DNA from: JBBIRT01 sp037441725
GTDB taxonomy: Bacteria > Desulfobacterota > BSN033 > UBA1163
Reading direction: 5' to 3'
Length of the DNA stretch: 21,898 bases
Assembly: GCA_037441725.1 (NCBI GenBank)
Contig: JBBIRT010000051.1
Location: 1-21,898 of the forward strand
Under the pieces are notes generated by a model. It was not told the DNA's origin. It searched no databases and saw only the letters and a list, made by a program, of their open reading frames with translations. Positions 15,143-21,898 of the stretch are shown in pieces; position 1 is the stretch's first letter; the number at the start of each line of letters is the position of its first letter. A program made the position numbers and the translations under genes.

Positions 15143-15828
15143 TGCATCATTCTATTGAATTGATCAATGTCTATGTACGACTGGGGAATGTAGAGATCCT
15201 TCGAGGAGTTCATGTCGAAGCCAAACCGTACGAATTCATCTCTATTGTAGGAGCAAATGGGGCAGGCAAAACCACCCTTCTCAAAGTAGTGGATGGGATA
15301 TTCAAACCTGACCAAGGTCAAGTGATGGTATTGGGGCAAGATCTTAATTTCTGTAATAAATTAAGTACCCTCAGAAAGAACATCGCCGTCGTCCCTCAAA
15401 AACCGAATCCCATTCAATTTCCTATTCGTGTGGAAGAGGCCGTGATGATGGGCCGCTATGGGAAGATTGGTTTATTCCGAAATCCAAAGTCAAAGGATTG
15501 GGAAAAGACCAATGAAGCGATGGAGGCAGTCGGAATAGGATCCTTCTCAAAAAAGTTAGTGGGTGAACTTTCAGGAGGGCAACAGCAGAAGGTTGCCTTG
15601 GCAAGAGCCTTAGCCCAGGAACCCTTAATCCTGCTTCTGGATGAACCCACCACCTACCTCGATAGTCTTTCCAGATCTGAAATTATGGAGATCATCCATA
15701 CGGTTCATCATCAGAGGGGATTAACCACCCTTCTGGTCTCCCATGATGCGCAACTGGTGGAGCAATACAGTGATAAGACTTATCTTTTGGAAGGGGGAAA
15801 GAGCTATCTAATTCGGGGGCACGTGTGA
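15142..15828 (+). CDS. Metal ABC transporter ATP-binding protein, ZnuC/MntB type
   Basis: The 228-residue ATPase has Walker A GANGAGKT (37-44), Q-loop Gln86 (VVPQKPN), signature LSGGQ (143-147), Walker B ILLLDEPT (163-170) and switch His201 (VSHDA). The region VEEAVMMGRYGKIGLF after the Q-loop is typical for ATPases that serve zinc/manganese/iron ABC-3 permeases. Its ATG overlaps the methyltransferase stop and its TGA overlaps the GTG start of the permease, so the three are translationally coupled. It powers the membrane protein encoded next. The metal is not readable from the ATPase. Confidence 0.94.
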   Translation: MHHSIELINVYVRLGNVEILRGVHVEAKPYEFISIVGANGAGKTTLLKVVDGIFKPDQGQVMVLGQDLNFCNKLSTLRKNIAVVPQKPNPIQFPIRVEEAVMMGRYGKIGLFRNPKSKDWEKTNEAMEAVGIGSFSKKLVGELSGGQQQKVALARALAQEPLILLLDEPTTYLDSLSRSEIMEIIHTVHHQRGLTTLLVSHDAQLVEQYSDKTYLLEGGKSYLIRGHV

Positions 15829-17408
15829 GCTGGACCGAAAGTCTCCATTTTCCTTTTATGCAGCATGCCATCCTGGCTGCCTTTTTTGCTGGGATTTCAT
15901 TTCCCATGGTTGGCGTTTTTACCATCTCCCTCAATCTCATTCCGCTCCGTTTTGCTATGATGCATATCGCCTTATTGGGGGGAGCCATTGGGCTCTTTCT
16001 AAAAGTGGACCCTATTTTTTCGGGTATGCTTCTTTGTGCACTTTCTTCTTTGGCTCTGGGGCCGATTTCAGAAAGAACAAAATTAGGTGTGGGGACTGTT
16101 TCGGGGTATTTCATGACCCTTACGCTCGCTTTAGCCTTTATCCTTTTTTATAAAGCCGACATCCATGTTCTCCAGGCCTTTAGCATCCTATGGGGAAACA
16201 TCCTTTCCCTCACCTGGTTGGATCTCATCTTTGTGATCGTGATCAGCCTTATAATTTTAAGTATGATCTTCCTCTTCTTTAAAGAGATTCAGGCCATTCT
16301 CTACGATCGTGAAATTGCCTTGACGGTTGGTATTCCAGAAAAGATCCTTTACTTTTTAATCATCTTTATGCTCGGTCTCACCATTGCAATCTCCATGCGA
16401 GTGATTGGGGCCCTCTTAGTAGATGCCTTTATCCTCCTCCCTGCTATGGGAGCAATCCTCATCTCAAAGAGTTTGAAACAGATCTTTTTTTTCTCATCCC
16501 TCTTTGGTTTCATCTCAGGTATGATCGGTCTTTATCTATCTTTCCTTTTTGATATCCCGGCAAGCTCAATGATTATTATAGTTGCATCTTTCATTATTGC
16601 CTTTTGTTTTTTAATCCAGAGGAGGTCAGCCATGGAAAAACTAATGAAAATATTTTCACAAAGAAGAATGGTAATCTTGATGATCCTAATCATCGGGTCA
16701 GGAAACTTTAAGTTCCCAGCGGCGGCCATGGCACAGGAGGGGGTGGTCGCCTCCACCTCATTAGCTGGAGCGATTGCAAAGGCAGCAGGGCTAAAGGAGG
16801 TTCGGGTAATCGTCTCTTCTGAAATGAAACACCCTCCCGAGTATGATTTAAAGCCCTCTGATCTTTTAATATTTGAAGGGGCCAAGGGGGTGATCTATGG
16901 GGGATATGAAAGGATGGTTTCAAAGCTTGTTGAGACTTCAAAAAATAAAAATATCCTCGCCATTCAGATCAATACAGAGACTTCCCCTGAAAATTTAATC
17001 TCTCAAGCAAGGAAATTATCCGAAATCTTTAAGACCGAGAAGGAAGAAAAGATCTGGGAGGAGAATTTCTTAGAGAAACTAAAAGAACTCAAAATAAAGG
17101 TTGCCTCTTTCTCTGGAAAACGTGCCATTGTTCACCGTTTTGCCCAACCCTTTGCCCAATGGGCAGGGCTCCAGGTTGCTCAAATTGTTAGCCCTGGAGA
17201 ATTGACGCCCAAAGTAATTGGAGAGGCTGTTGCTAAAAATCCTGAAATCGTCGTTGATATCTATCACTTTCCGGTGGCCCAGGTCATTGCGGAGAATGCG
17301 AAATGTCAATATGTTCAGATAATCAATTTTCCTGGTGTTGGAAACACGAAGACTTTGGAGGATATCTTCGAATACAATACCCGACAGTTGCTAAAAATCT
17401 TCCAATAA
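15825..17408 (+). CDS. Metal ABC-3 permease fused in frame to a ZnuA-like metal-binding protein
   Basis: The 527-residue frame begins at a GTG overlapping the ATPase stop. Residues 1-268 are a full-length ABC-3 permease (ZnuB/MntC type): repeated hydrophobic helices, HIALLGGAIGLFL, IALTVGIPEKILYF and MRVIGALLVDAFILLPAMGA, the most typical segment. Residues about 302-527 match the ZnuA/TroA binding-protein fold: MKHPPEYDLKPSDLLIFEGA carries the first metal-site His, RAIVHRFAQPFAQWAGL the second, and PEIVVDIYHFPVAQVIAE a later conserved helix. Between them lies a signal-peptide-like stretch ending AAAMA. No stop separates the two parts, but a strong internal ribosome binding site does (see 16618-16634). 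So the product may be a tethered binding protein, two separate proteins, or both. The binding part lacks the His-rich loop seen in many zinc-specific ZnuA proteins. Confidence 0.85.
   Translation: MSWTESLHFPFMQHAILAAFFAGISFPMVGVFTISLNLIPLRFAMMHIALLGGAIGLFLKVDPIFSGMLLCALSSLALGPISERTKLGVGTVSGYFMTLTLALAFILFYKADIHVLQAFSILWGNILSLTWLDLIFVIVISLIILSMIFLFFKEIQAILYDREIALTVGIPEKILYFLIIFMLGLTIAISMRVIGALLVDAFILLPAMGAILISKSLKQIFFFSSLFGFISGMIGLYLSFLFDIPASSMIIIVASFIIAFCFLIQRRSAMEKLMKIFSQRRMVILMILIIGSGNFKFPAAAMAQEGVVASTSLAGAIAKAAGLKEVRVIVSSEMKHPPEYDLKPSDLLIFEGAKGVIYGGYERMVSKLVETSKNKNILAIQINTETSPENLISQARKLSEIFKTEKEEKIWEENFLEKLKELKIKVASFSGKRAIVHRFAQPFAQWAGLQVAQIVSPGELTPKVIGEAVAKNPEIVVDIYHFPVAQVIAENAKCQYVQIINFPGVGNTKTLEDIFEYNTRQLLKIFQ
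16618..16634 (+). promoter_or_regulatory. Internal ribosome binding site at the permease/binding-protein junction
   Basis: AGAGGAGGT at 16618-16626 precedes an in-frame ATG at 16632 with six bases of spacing, the best Shine-Dalgarno match in the plus-strand operon apart from that of the FmdE-like gene. A run of six T (16607-16612) lies just upstream. With five T the permease frame would end at TAA immediately before this site, which is where a permease of normal length should end. Confidence 0.7.
16632..17408 (+). CDS. ZnuA/TroA-like metal-binding protein as a separate product of the same frame
   Basis: If translation starts at the internal ATG, the product has 258 residues: a basic N-terminus (MEKLMKIFSQRR), a hydrophobic core (MVILMILIIG) and AAAMA before QEGVV, a good Sec signal peptide with an Ala-x-Ala cleavage site. 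That would release a soluble periplasmic binding protein, the normal form for Gram-negative zinc or manganese uptake. The good ribosome binding site and cleavable signal make this the more likely functional product; the fused form would leave the signal as an extra membrane segment. Same frame and stop as the entry at 15825. Confidence 0.65.
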   Translation: MEKLMKIFSQRRMVILMILIIGSGNFKFPAAAMAQEGVVASTSLAGAIAKAAGLKEVRVIVSSEMKHPPEYDLKPSDLLIFEGAKGVIYGGYERMVSKLVETSKNKNILAIQINTETSPENLISQARKLSEIFKTEKEEKIWEENFLEKLKELKIKVASFSGKRAIVHRFAQPFAQWAGLQVAQIVSPGELTPKVIGEAVAKNPEIVVDIYHFPVAQVIAENAKCQYVQIINFPGVGNTKTLEDIFEYNTRQLLKIFQ

Positions 17409-17419
17409 TTCAAATCATC

Positions 17420-18256
17420 ATGGTGGACCCTAAAGAAAATAATCTTATGCCCTTGAAATTCCCTCTCCTGATCATCTTTCTAATCACCTTCGATTCACTA
17501 TTTTCTCCTTCGGCTCTATTCCCACAAGAAAACCTATGGAAGAAGATGGATGAAGGGTTATATTTAAGTGATTTTCATTCCAAAAAGATTACCCTCCTCA
17601 AGATCGATCCAACATATTACTCCTTTAAGCTTTTATGTGCCTCTGAAAAAGGAAACCACCGATTGACTGTAAAGGAATGGTGTCAAAAGCATCACCTGAT
17701 TTCAGCCATTAATGCTGGAATGTACCAGAAGGATGGGATTAAAAATGTGGGCTATATGAAAAATTTCAGTCATATCAATAACCCAAAATTGAATAAAAGA
17801 TATAAAGCGCTTTTAGCGTTTAATCCAATAGAGGCATCCCTCCCTGAAATCCAAATCATAGACATGACATGCCAGGATTTCGAGACGCTCATGGATAAGT
17901 ATCAAACCCTTATCCAGGGAATAAGAATGATCAGTTGTCGACAAGAAAATGTTTGGCAGAAGCAAGATAAGAAGTGGAGCACCGCTTCATTTGGTATAGA
18001 TAAGAGGGGAAATGGGTTATTCATCTTTGCAGAGTTCCCCTATTCAGTCCACGACCTCATTGATATCCTTTTATCGCTCCCCATTTCAATTTACAATATG
18101 ATGTATTTGGAAGGCGGTCCTGAGGCGGCTCTCTATTTTTCAGCCAGTGGAGTTGAATTCGAAAGGGTTGGATACCATGAAGGGAGTCCAAATGAAGAAG
18201 GTTTCCCAAGGTCTTCCCGTCCCATTCCCAATGTCATTGGAATTGCAAGACGATAA
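17420..18256 (+). CDS. Phosphodiester glycosidase-like secreted protein (DUF2233/NAGPA family)
   Basis: The 278-residue protein begins with a probable signal peptide (MPLKFPLLIIFLITFDSLFS after a short polar lead) and then shows the phosphodiester glycosidase outline: SAINAGMYQKDG (the conserved Asn-Ala-Gly turn), GIRMISCRQENVW, TASFGIDKRGNGLFIF, MMYLEGGPEAALYFS and the closing RPIPNVIGIARR. Proteins of this family are thought to hydrolyse sugar phosphodiesters in the envelope; the biochemical role in bacteria is poorly known. Start is uncertain: ATG at 17420 or 17447, both with weak ribosome binding sites; a longer frame from 17303 would overlap the upstream gene by 106 bp and is unlikely. 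It lies 11 bp after the binding-protein stop and probably belongs to the metal operon, although its link to metal uptake is unclear. Confidence 0.75.
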   Translation: MVDPKENNLMPLKFPLLIIFLITFDSLFSPSALFPQENLWKKMDEGLYLSDFHSKKITLLKIDPTYYSFKLLCASEKGNHRLTVKEWCQKHHLISAINAGMYQKDGIKNVGYMKNFSHINNPKLNKRYKALLAFNPIEASLPEIQIIDMTCQDFETLMDKYQTLIQGIRMISCRQENVWQKQDKKWSTASFGIDKRGNGLFIFAEFPYSVHDLIDILLSLPISIYNMMYLEGGPEAALYFSASGVEFERVGYHEGSPNEEGFPRSSRPIPNVIGIARR

Positions 18257-18304
18257 AGTGGATTTTTAATACACGATCAAATCTTTCCACCATAAGGAGG
18301 GTTT

Positions 18305-18925
18305 ATGAATGCTTCAAGGATTGATCCAGAATTAATCAAGAAAACGACTGAATTCCATGGTCACTGGTGTCCAGGGTTAGCCATTGGCATTCGGGCTGCC
18401 GAACTGGCTTTGAGAGAGATCGGGAAGGCATCAGACGAAGAGATTGTTGCTGTTGTGGAGACCGATATGTGTGGGGTGGATGCCATTCAATTCTTGGTTG
18501 GATGTACGTTTGGTAAGGGAAATCTCATCTTTAAAGACTATGGGAAAAACGCCTTTACTTTTTACCGGCGCAGGGATGGAAAGGCCATCCGCTTGGTTAC
18601 TCGTCCATCCTCAACCGCCTCTGATGATCAAGAATCTCTCATGAATAAACTTCGTGAAAAAATGGAGGGTAAAGATTTAACGGATGAAGAGAAGAAGATC
18701 TGGCAGGAAACACGAGAGGCAATCTCTAAGCGGATCATGGAATCCAACCTTGAAGATCTTTTTGAAGTAAAAACTCCGTCGGATCCCGAACCCAGAAGGG
18801 CAAGGATTCTAATCAGCTTGATCTGTGAATCGTGTGGGGAATCGGTCATGGAAACCCGAACCCGTCGTCTTCAGAATAAAACGTTCTGCATCCCTTGCTT
18901 CGAGGCCTTAGAGAGGAGATATTGA
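18305..18925 (+). CDS. FmdE-family protein with C-terminal zinc ribbon
   Basis: The 206-residue protein starts with the FmdE domain: EFHGHWCPGLAIGIRAAELA with His18, His20 and Cys22, then ETDMCGVDAIQFLVGCTFGKGNL with Cys56 and Cys67, which form the metal site in this family. Residues 174-198 form a zinc ribbon (Cys174, Cys177, Cys195, Cys198). FmdE was named from the molybdenum formylmethanofuran dehydrogenase operon, but bacterial members occur without that enzyme, often beside metal or molybdate/tungstate transporters, and their function is not established. AAGGAGGG lies four bases upstream of the ATG. It ends the plus-strand operon, which would fit a metal-binding or metal-delivery role. 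Confidence 0.9.
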   Translation: MNASRIDPELIKKTTEFHGHWCPGLAIGIRAAELALREIGKASDEEIVAVVETDMCGVDAIQFLVGCTFGKGNLIFKDYGKNAFTFYRRRDGKAIRLVTRPSSTASDDQESLMNKLREKMEGKDLTDEEKKIWQETREAISKRIMESNLEDLFEVKTPSDPEPRRARILISLICESCGESVMETRTRRLQNKTFCIPCFEALERRY

Positions 18926-18954
18926 GAAGATAGACCAGGTTCACCCTCTAAGAT

Positions 18955-18973
18955 TGGCTGATAGCCACTTTTT
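18955..18973 (+). terminator. Weak intrinsic terminator after the FmdE-like gene
   Basis: TGGCT (18955-18959) pairs with AGCCA (18963-18967) around a 3-nt loop, followed by C and five T. A longer imperfect pairing of the flanks (AGGTTCACC near 18937 with GGTCAACCT near 18982) could strengthen it. It lies between convergent genes, where a terminator is expected, but the short stem makes it uncertain. Confidence 0.4.
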
Positions 18974-18990
18974 CTGAAAGTAGGTCAACC

Positions 18991-19842
18991 TCAACGATAG
19001 GTCTCTAAGATCTTTCTCAATTTCAGAAGATCTACCTTCTGCGAAACGATTGGACCTTTATTTAATGATGAAAAGTATTTTTCAAAGGAGGATTTATCAT
19101 TTTTATATATGATCCCAACTGGAATCTCCTCTCCCCACTCTTCAGCAACTTTTATTGCCCTTTCCCAATCATAAGGATTATAGGAAGAGGGAAGGGGTTT
19201 GCAACGATCCCTGTACCATTTGAAGGTATTGACTCGATTAAAAGAGATACAGGGTTGAAGAATATCAATTAATGAAAATCCAGGGTGATCGATCGCTTGA
19301 ACCATAAGATCTACCAGATGCTCTTCCATTCCAACAAATCCCCGTGCCACAAAGCCTGCATGCATGGCAACGGCTACGGCAACAGGATTGAAGGGAGCCT
19401 CAGCAACCCCATTTGGCTGCGCCTTGGTAACAAACCCTTCATCCGAGGTTGGACTCGCTTGCCCCTTGGTTAGCCCATATACTTGGTTATTGTGGACGAT
19501 CACAGTAAGATCAATGTTACGTCGGATTGCAGCCAAGAAATGGTTTCCTCCCTCTGCATACATACATCCATCTCCACTCTCTGCAATCACAATAAGGTCA
19601 GGGTTGGCAAGCTTGGCACCAGTGGCCACCGGAAGACTTCGGCCATGAAGTCCATTGAAAATATTGGCATTGAGATAATGAGGGGCCTTTGCCGCCTGAC
19701 CAATTCCTGAAACAAAGAGGACCTGATGGGGTTCAATTCCTTTCTTAACTAAAGCCTCTTTAATGGCTTTTAAAAGAGGAAAATTACCACATCCTGGACA
19801 CCATGCGGTTTGATATTCTCCATAATCCTTCAAAGTGACCAT
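18991..19842 (-). CDS. korB: 2-oxoacid:ferredoxin oxidoreductase beta subunit
   Basis: The 283-residue subunit binds thiamine diphosphate: GDGCMYAEGGNHF (90-102) with the metal-binding NNQVYGLTKGQ (118-128). It has Cys15 and Cys18 (CPGCGN) and Cys198 (LQPCISFN) as iron-sulfur ligands, but the position usually occupied by the remaining cysteine (SGIGC) is Gln49. PTSDEGF (131-137) follows the family pattern. With the alpha-gamma subunit it oxidatively decarboxylates a 2-oxoacid to an acyl-CoA while reducing ferredoxin, or runs in reverse. AAGGAAGG precedes the ATG; the gene lies 22 bp after its partner. Substrate (2-oxoglutarate, pyruvate, branched or aromatic oxoacid) is not decided; korB is a family name here. 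Confidence 0.9.
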   Translation of the reverse strand: MVTLKDYGEYQTAWCPGCGNFPLLKAIKEALVKKGIEPHQVLFVSGIGQAAKAPHYLNANIFNGLHGRSLPVATGAKLANPDLIVIAESGDGCMYAEGGNHFLAAIRRNIDLTVIVHNNQVYGLTKGQASPTSDEGFVTKAQPNGVAEAPFNPVAVAVAMHAGFVARGFVGMEEHLVDLMVQAIDHPGFSLIDILQPCISFNRVNTFKWYRDRCKPLPSSYNPYDWERAIKVAEEWGEEIPVGIIYKNDKSSFEKYFSSLNKGPIVSQKVDLLKLRKILETYR

Positions 19843-19864
19843 CGTATTCCTTCCTTTCTTGTTT

Positions 19865-21535
19865 CTAATTTAGGTTTCTCAGAATATATTGAGGGGTAAG
19901 GGCTAACCCATCATATCTTAAAATCCTTTTTTCAATTTTGAACCCTGTTTCTCTTCGAATCAACTGAGCCAGTTGTCCTGTGGCATTACTTTCCACACAG
20001 ACCACATGTTTTGCCCCTTCCAAATGGTGAAGGAATTGATCTGTCACCATTGGCCAAACCTGAGAAAAATGGAGCATAGATGCTTTGACTCCTTCTGATA
20101 AGAGTTTTGAAACTACCTCCTCTACAGACCCTTTACTCGATCCCCAACAGATAAAAAGGATTTCAGGCTCCAACTCTCCCTTAAAAGTGGGAGGAAGCGC
20201 TTCTGCGTATAATCCATTCCCTTTTCTAAGGCGTTTCTCAACCATTTTGGGTCGAATCGCAAGATTCTCAGTCATATGCCCATCTTCTGTATGCTCATGA
20301 CTATCCGCAACGACAAGATTTTTAGTAAATCCTGGAAGCAACCGGGGTGAAATCCCGCTTTCAGTGATCCGATAACGAAAATAAGGGGTCTCGATCGAAT
20401 AGAGGGTCATCGGGGGGTGAATATAAGAGAGTCTCTCAACATCGAACGGTTCGATATCATGGTAAGAATCAGCTAAAAAATGATCTGTCAAGACAAAGAT
20501 AGGCCCCTGATATTTCTCTGACAGTTCGAGAGCCTTTCGAGTAAGGTGGAAGCATTCCTCGATTGTTCCTGGGGCAAAGATGGCCCTGGGAAATTCCCCG
20601 TGTCCAGCTTGAAGAACAAACCAAAGCTCCCCCTGCTCAGTTCGAGTGGCCAATCCTGTCGCTGGCCCAGGTCTCTGACCGACGACAATCACAATAGGGG
20701 TCTCACTAATTGCTGCAAGGCTTACGGCCTCCACCATCAGGGCAAATCCCCCTCCTGAAGTTGGAACGATACTTGGAGCGCCTGCATAAGAGGCCCCAAT
20801 CGCTAAATGGATTGCAGCAATTTCATCTTCAGCCTGAACCACGATCAAATCCATCTCCTTTGACCAATCGATCAGTGTCTGGGCAATTGAAGTCGAAGGA
20901 CTCATTGGATAATAAGCACAGAATTTCAGGCCTGCAGAAATGGCTCCAAGAGCCACAGCCTCATGCCCATTCATCAATAATCGAGGAGAGGGGTTTGGAA
21001 TAATGGGAAGGGATTCTATGGGGTAGGATTGAGATTTAAACCAGCTATAGCTTTTCTCAAGGATGGTCAGATTTTCTTGGGACTTTTCCTTTCCGAGCAC
21101 ATCCCTAATGGTCTGAGCGATTAACTGCTGATCCAAACCCAGTAAACAACCTGCAATCCCTACGGAGGCCGTGTTCCAATATATCTCTTTCCCAAATTCT
21201 TTAAGGGGGACTCCAATCCAATTTTTATCATTTCGATTCCAGGCCCTATCTCCAATGATAAAACCTCCGGGAAGCACCTCCTTTTGGTGCAAGTCGATGG
21301 TCTCTTGGTTAAGGGCAATCAACAGATCGATCCCTTCGACAGGGGCCAACACCCTATTCAAACCCACTCGAATAGAATATGTATTATGTCCTCCCCTGAC
21401 CCTGGATTCATAGGTTTGAGTCACATGGACAGAGTAGCCACTTCGAACGAAGCTTTTTGCAAAGATAAGACCAATAGTTTGAAGTCCCTGCCCTGCTTCA
21501 CCTCCAATAAGAATATTCTTCGATTGACTGTTCAT
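19865..21535 (-). CDS. korA: 2-oxoacid:ferredoxin oxidoreductase, fused gamma-alpha subunit
   Basis: In this 556-residue protein residues 1-170 are the gamma domain (LIGGEAGQGLQTIGLIFAK, then YESRVRGGHNTYSIRVG), and about 188-556 are the alpha subunit (MNGHEAVALGAISAGLKF, YYPMSPSTSIAQ at 208-219, QAEDEIAAIHLAIGASYAG, TSGGGFALMVEA). YPMSPST is the variant of the oxoacid-binding motif seen in KorA-type fused subunits. The ATG at 21535 has GAGG four bases upstream; the GTG directly before it at 21538 is possible. No ferredoxin-like delta subunit is adjacent, so this is the two-gene form that uses free ferredoxin. It does not share the operator of operons A and B. Confidence 0.92.
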   Translation of the reverse strand: MNSQSKNILIGGEAGQGLQTIGLIFAKSFVRSGYSVHVTQTYESRVRGGHNTYSIRVGLNRVLAPVEGIDLLIALNQETIDLHQKEVLPGGFIIGDRAWNRNDKNWIGVPLKEFGKEIYWNTASVGIAGCLLGLDQQLIAQTIRDVLGKEKSQENLTILEKSYSWFKSQSYPIESLPIIPNPSPRLLMNGHEAVALGAISAGLKFCAYYPMSPSTSIAQTLIDWSKEMDLIVVQAEDEIAAIHLAIGASYAGAPSIVPTSGGGFALMVEAVSLAAISETPIVIVVGQRPGPATGLATRTEQGELWFVLQAGHGEFPRAIFAPGTIEECFHLTRKALELSEKYQGPIFVLTDHFLADSYHDIEPFDVERLSYIHPPMTLYSIETPYFRYRITESGISPRLLPGFTKNLVVADSHEHTEDGHMTENLAIRPKMVEKRLRKGNGLYAEALPPTFKGELEPEILFICWGSSKGSVEEVVSKLLSEGVKASMLHFSQVWPMVTDQFLHHLEGAKHVVCVESNATGQLAQLIRRETGFKIEKRILRYDGLALTPQYILRNLN

Positions 21536-21779
21536 CACGCCTCTACCCTTTCTTCTTATAGTGTTATTTCTCTTATGAGAAACATCCCCTTAACTCCTAT
21601 CAAATGAAAAAAGTTTTAGAATTAATCAAGTAGGACTACTGAATCATCTAATCAAATTACAAAAAAATTTGATCAAAAGAAATGGGGGAAAACTCTATTT
21701 TAGAGTGAAAAATTTTGTATTTTTACTTGTTATAAAGAGAATTCTGATAGTCACTATTTGGTTTTCAGGGTAAGTGTTC
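21536..21779. promoter_or_regulatory. AT-rich spacer upstream of the oxidoreductase pair; two small inverted repeats
   Basis: This 244-bp AT-rich stretch has no credible gene. ATCAAATT (21651-21658) and AATTTGAT (21666-21673) form an 8-bp inverted repeat that could be an operator for the minus-strand oxidoreductase genes. ACTCTA (21692-21697) and TAGAGT (21701-21706) form a small hairpin, followed on the minus strand by four T, that might weakly terminate the gene to the right. I could not place a convincing promoter. Confidence 0.3.
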
Positions 21780-21898
21780 TTATGAAATTTTTCTTTTTTT
21801 CCTGATAGCATGAAGTTCTGTGTTCTCTCGATGCTCTTTAAAATCTTTCTGAAGAGATATTAACCGGTCTTCCATCCTCTTAAAATGCTCATCATGAC
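21780..21898 (-). CDS. C-terminal end of a charged, probably coiled-coil protein, 5' end outside the window
   Basis: One minus-strand frame enters from the right edge and reads 38 codons (from HDEHFKRMEDRLISLQKDFK to AIRKKRKIS) before TAA at 21780. The other two frames are closed. The heptad-like spacing of hydrophobic residues and the high charge suggest a coiled coil with a basic tail. Such ends occur in small uncharacterised coiled-coil proteins; no function can be given from this fragment. Confidence 0.6.
   Translation of the reverse strand, partial: HDEHFKRMEDRLISLQKDFKEHRENTELHAIRKKRKIS

Noticed and set aside
15692..16114. A 140-codon minus-strand frame over the ABC ATPase/permease junction
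   Set aside because: It is antisense to two clearly recognised, translationally coupled genes and its composition is a shadow of their codons.

Overview
The window looks like a chromosomal stretch from a strictly anaerobic bacterium of moderate to low G+C, most likely one of the Desulfobacterota/Deltaproteobacteria. This is inferred from the gene types: a tungsten-type aldehyde ferredoxin oxidoreductase, a fused 2-oxoacid:ferredoxin oxidoreductase, an FmdE-family protein, TRAP and Liv transporters, and a URO-D-superfamily protein. No rRNA, tRNA, CRISPR array, phage or insertion sequence was seen.

Left part (1-2190, minus strand): a Liv-type solute-binding protein followed by a LivH permease that runs off the left edge. 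A perfect 12-bp hairpin separates them, and they look richer in G+C than the rest.

Centre (2321-14225, minus strand): two operons that appear to form one regulon. Operon A (8154 to 2321) is zinc alcohol dehydrogenase, a two-domain UGSC-like protein, then TRAP transporter DctP-DctQ-DctM. Operon B (14225 to 8313) is tungsten aldehyde ferredoxin oxidoreductase, a second closely related alcohol dehydrogenase, an FAD-dependent oxidoreductase and a URO-D-like protein. Their upstream regions share the same layout: TTGACA, 18 bp, TAGAAT, then three TGGAA/TTCCA half-sites at identical spacing. The inferred theme is uptake of an organic acid or alcohol and oxidation alcohol to aldehyde to acid with NADH and reduced ferredoxin as products. 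The substrate and the roles of the UGSC-like, FAD and URO-D-like proteins are unknown; this is the best candidate for an undescribed system here.

Right of centre (14448-18925, plus strand): a divergent operon of SAM methyltransferase, zinc/manganese-type ABC ATPase, a permease fused in frame to its metal-binding protein, a phosphodiester-glycosidase-like secreted protein and an FmdE-family protein. Its promoter carries a perfect 19-bp dyad in the spacer, and a hairpin followed by seven T lies where the 5' leader should be, so metal-dependent control at two levels is plausible.

Right end (18991-21898, minus strand): a 2-oxoacid:ferredoxin oxidoreductase pair (gamma-alpha fusion plus beta) and the C-terminal end of a charged, probably coiled-coil protein cut by the window edge. 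The oxidoreductase could supply or use the same low-potential ferredoxin as the aldehyde oxidoreductase, but it has its own upstream region without the shared operator.
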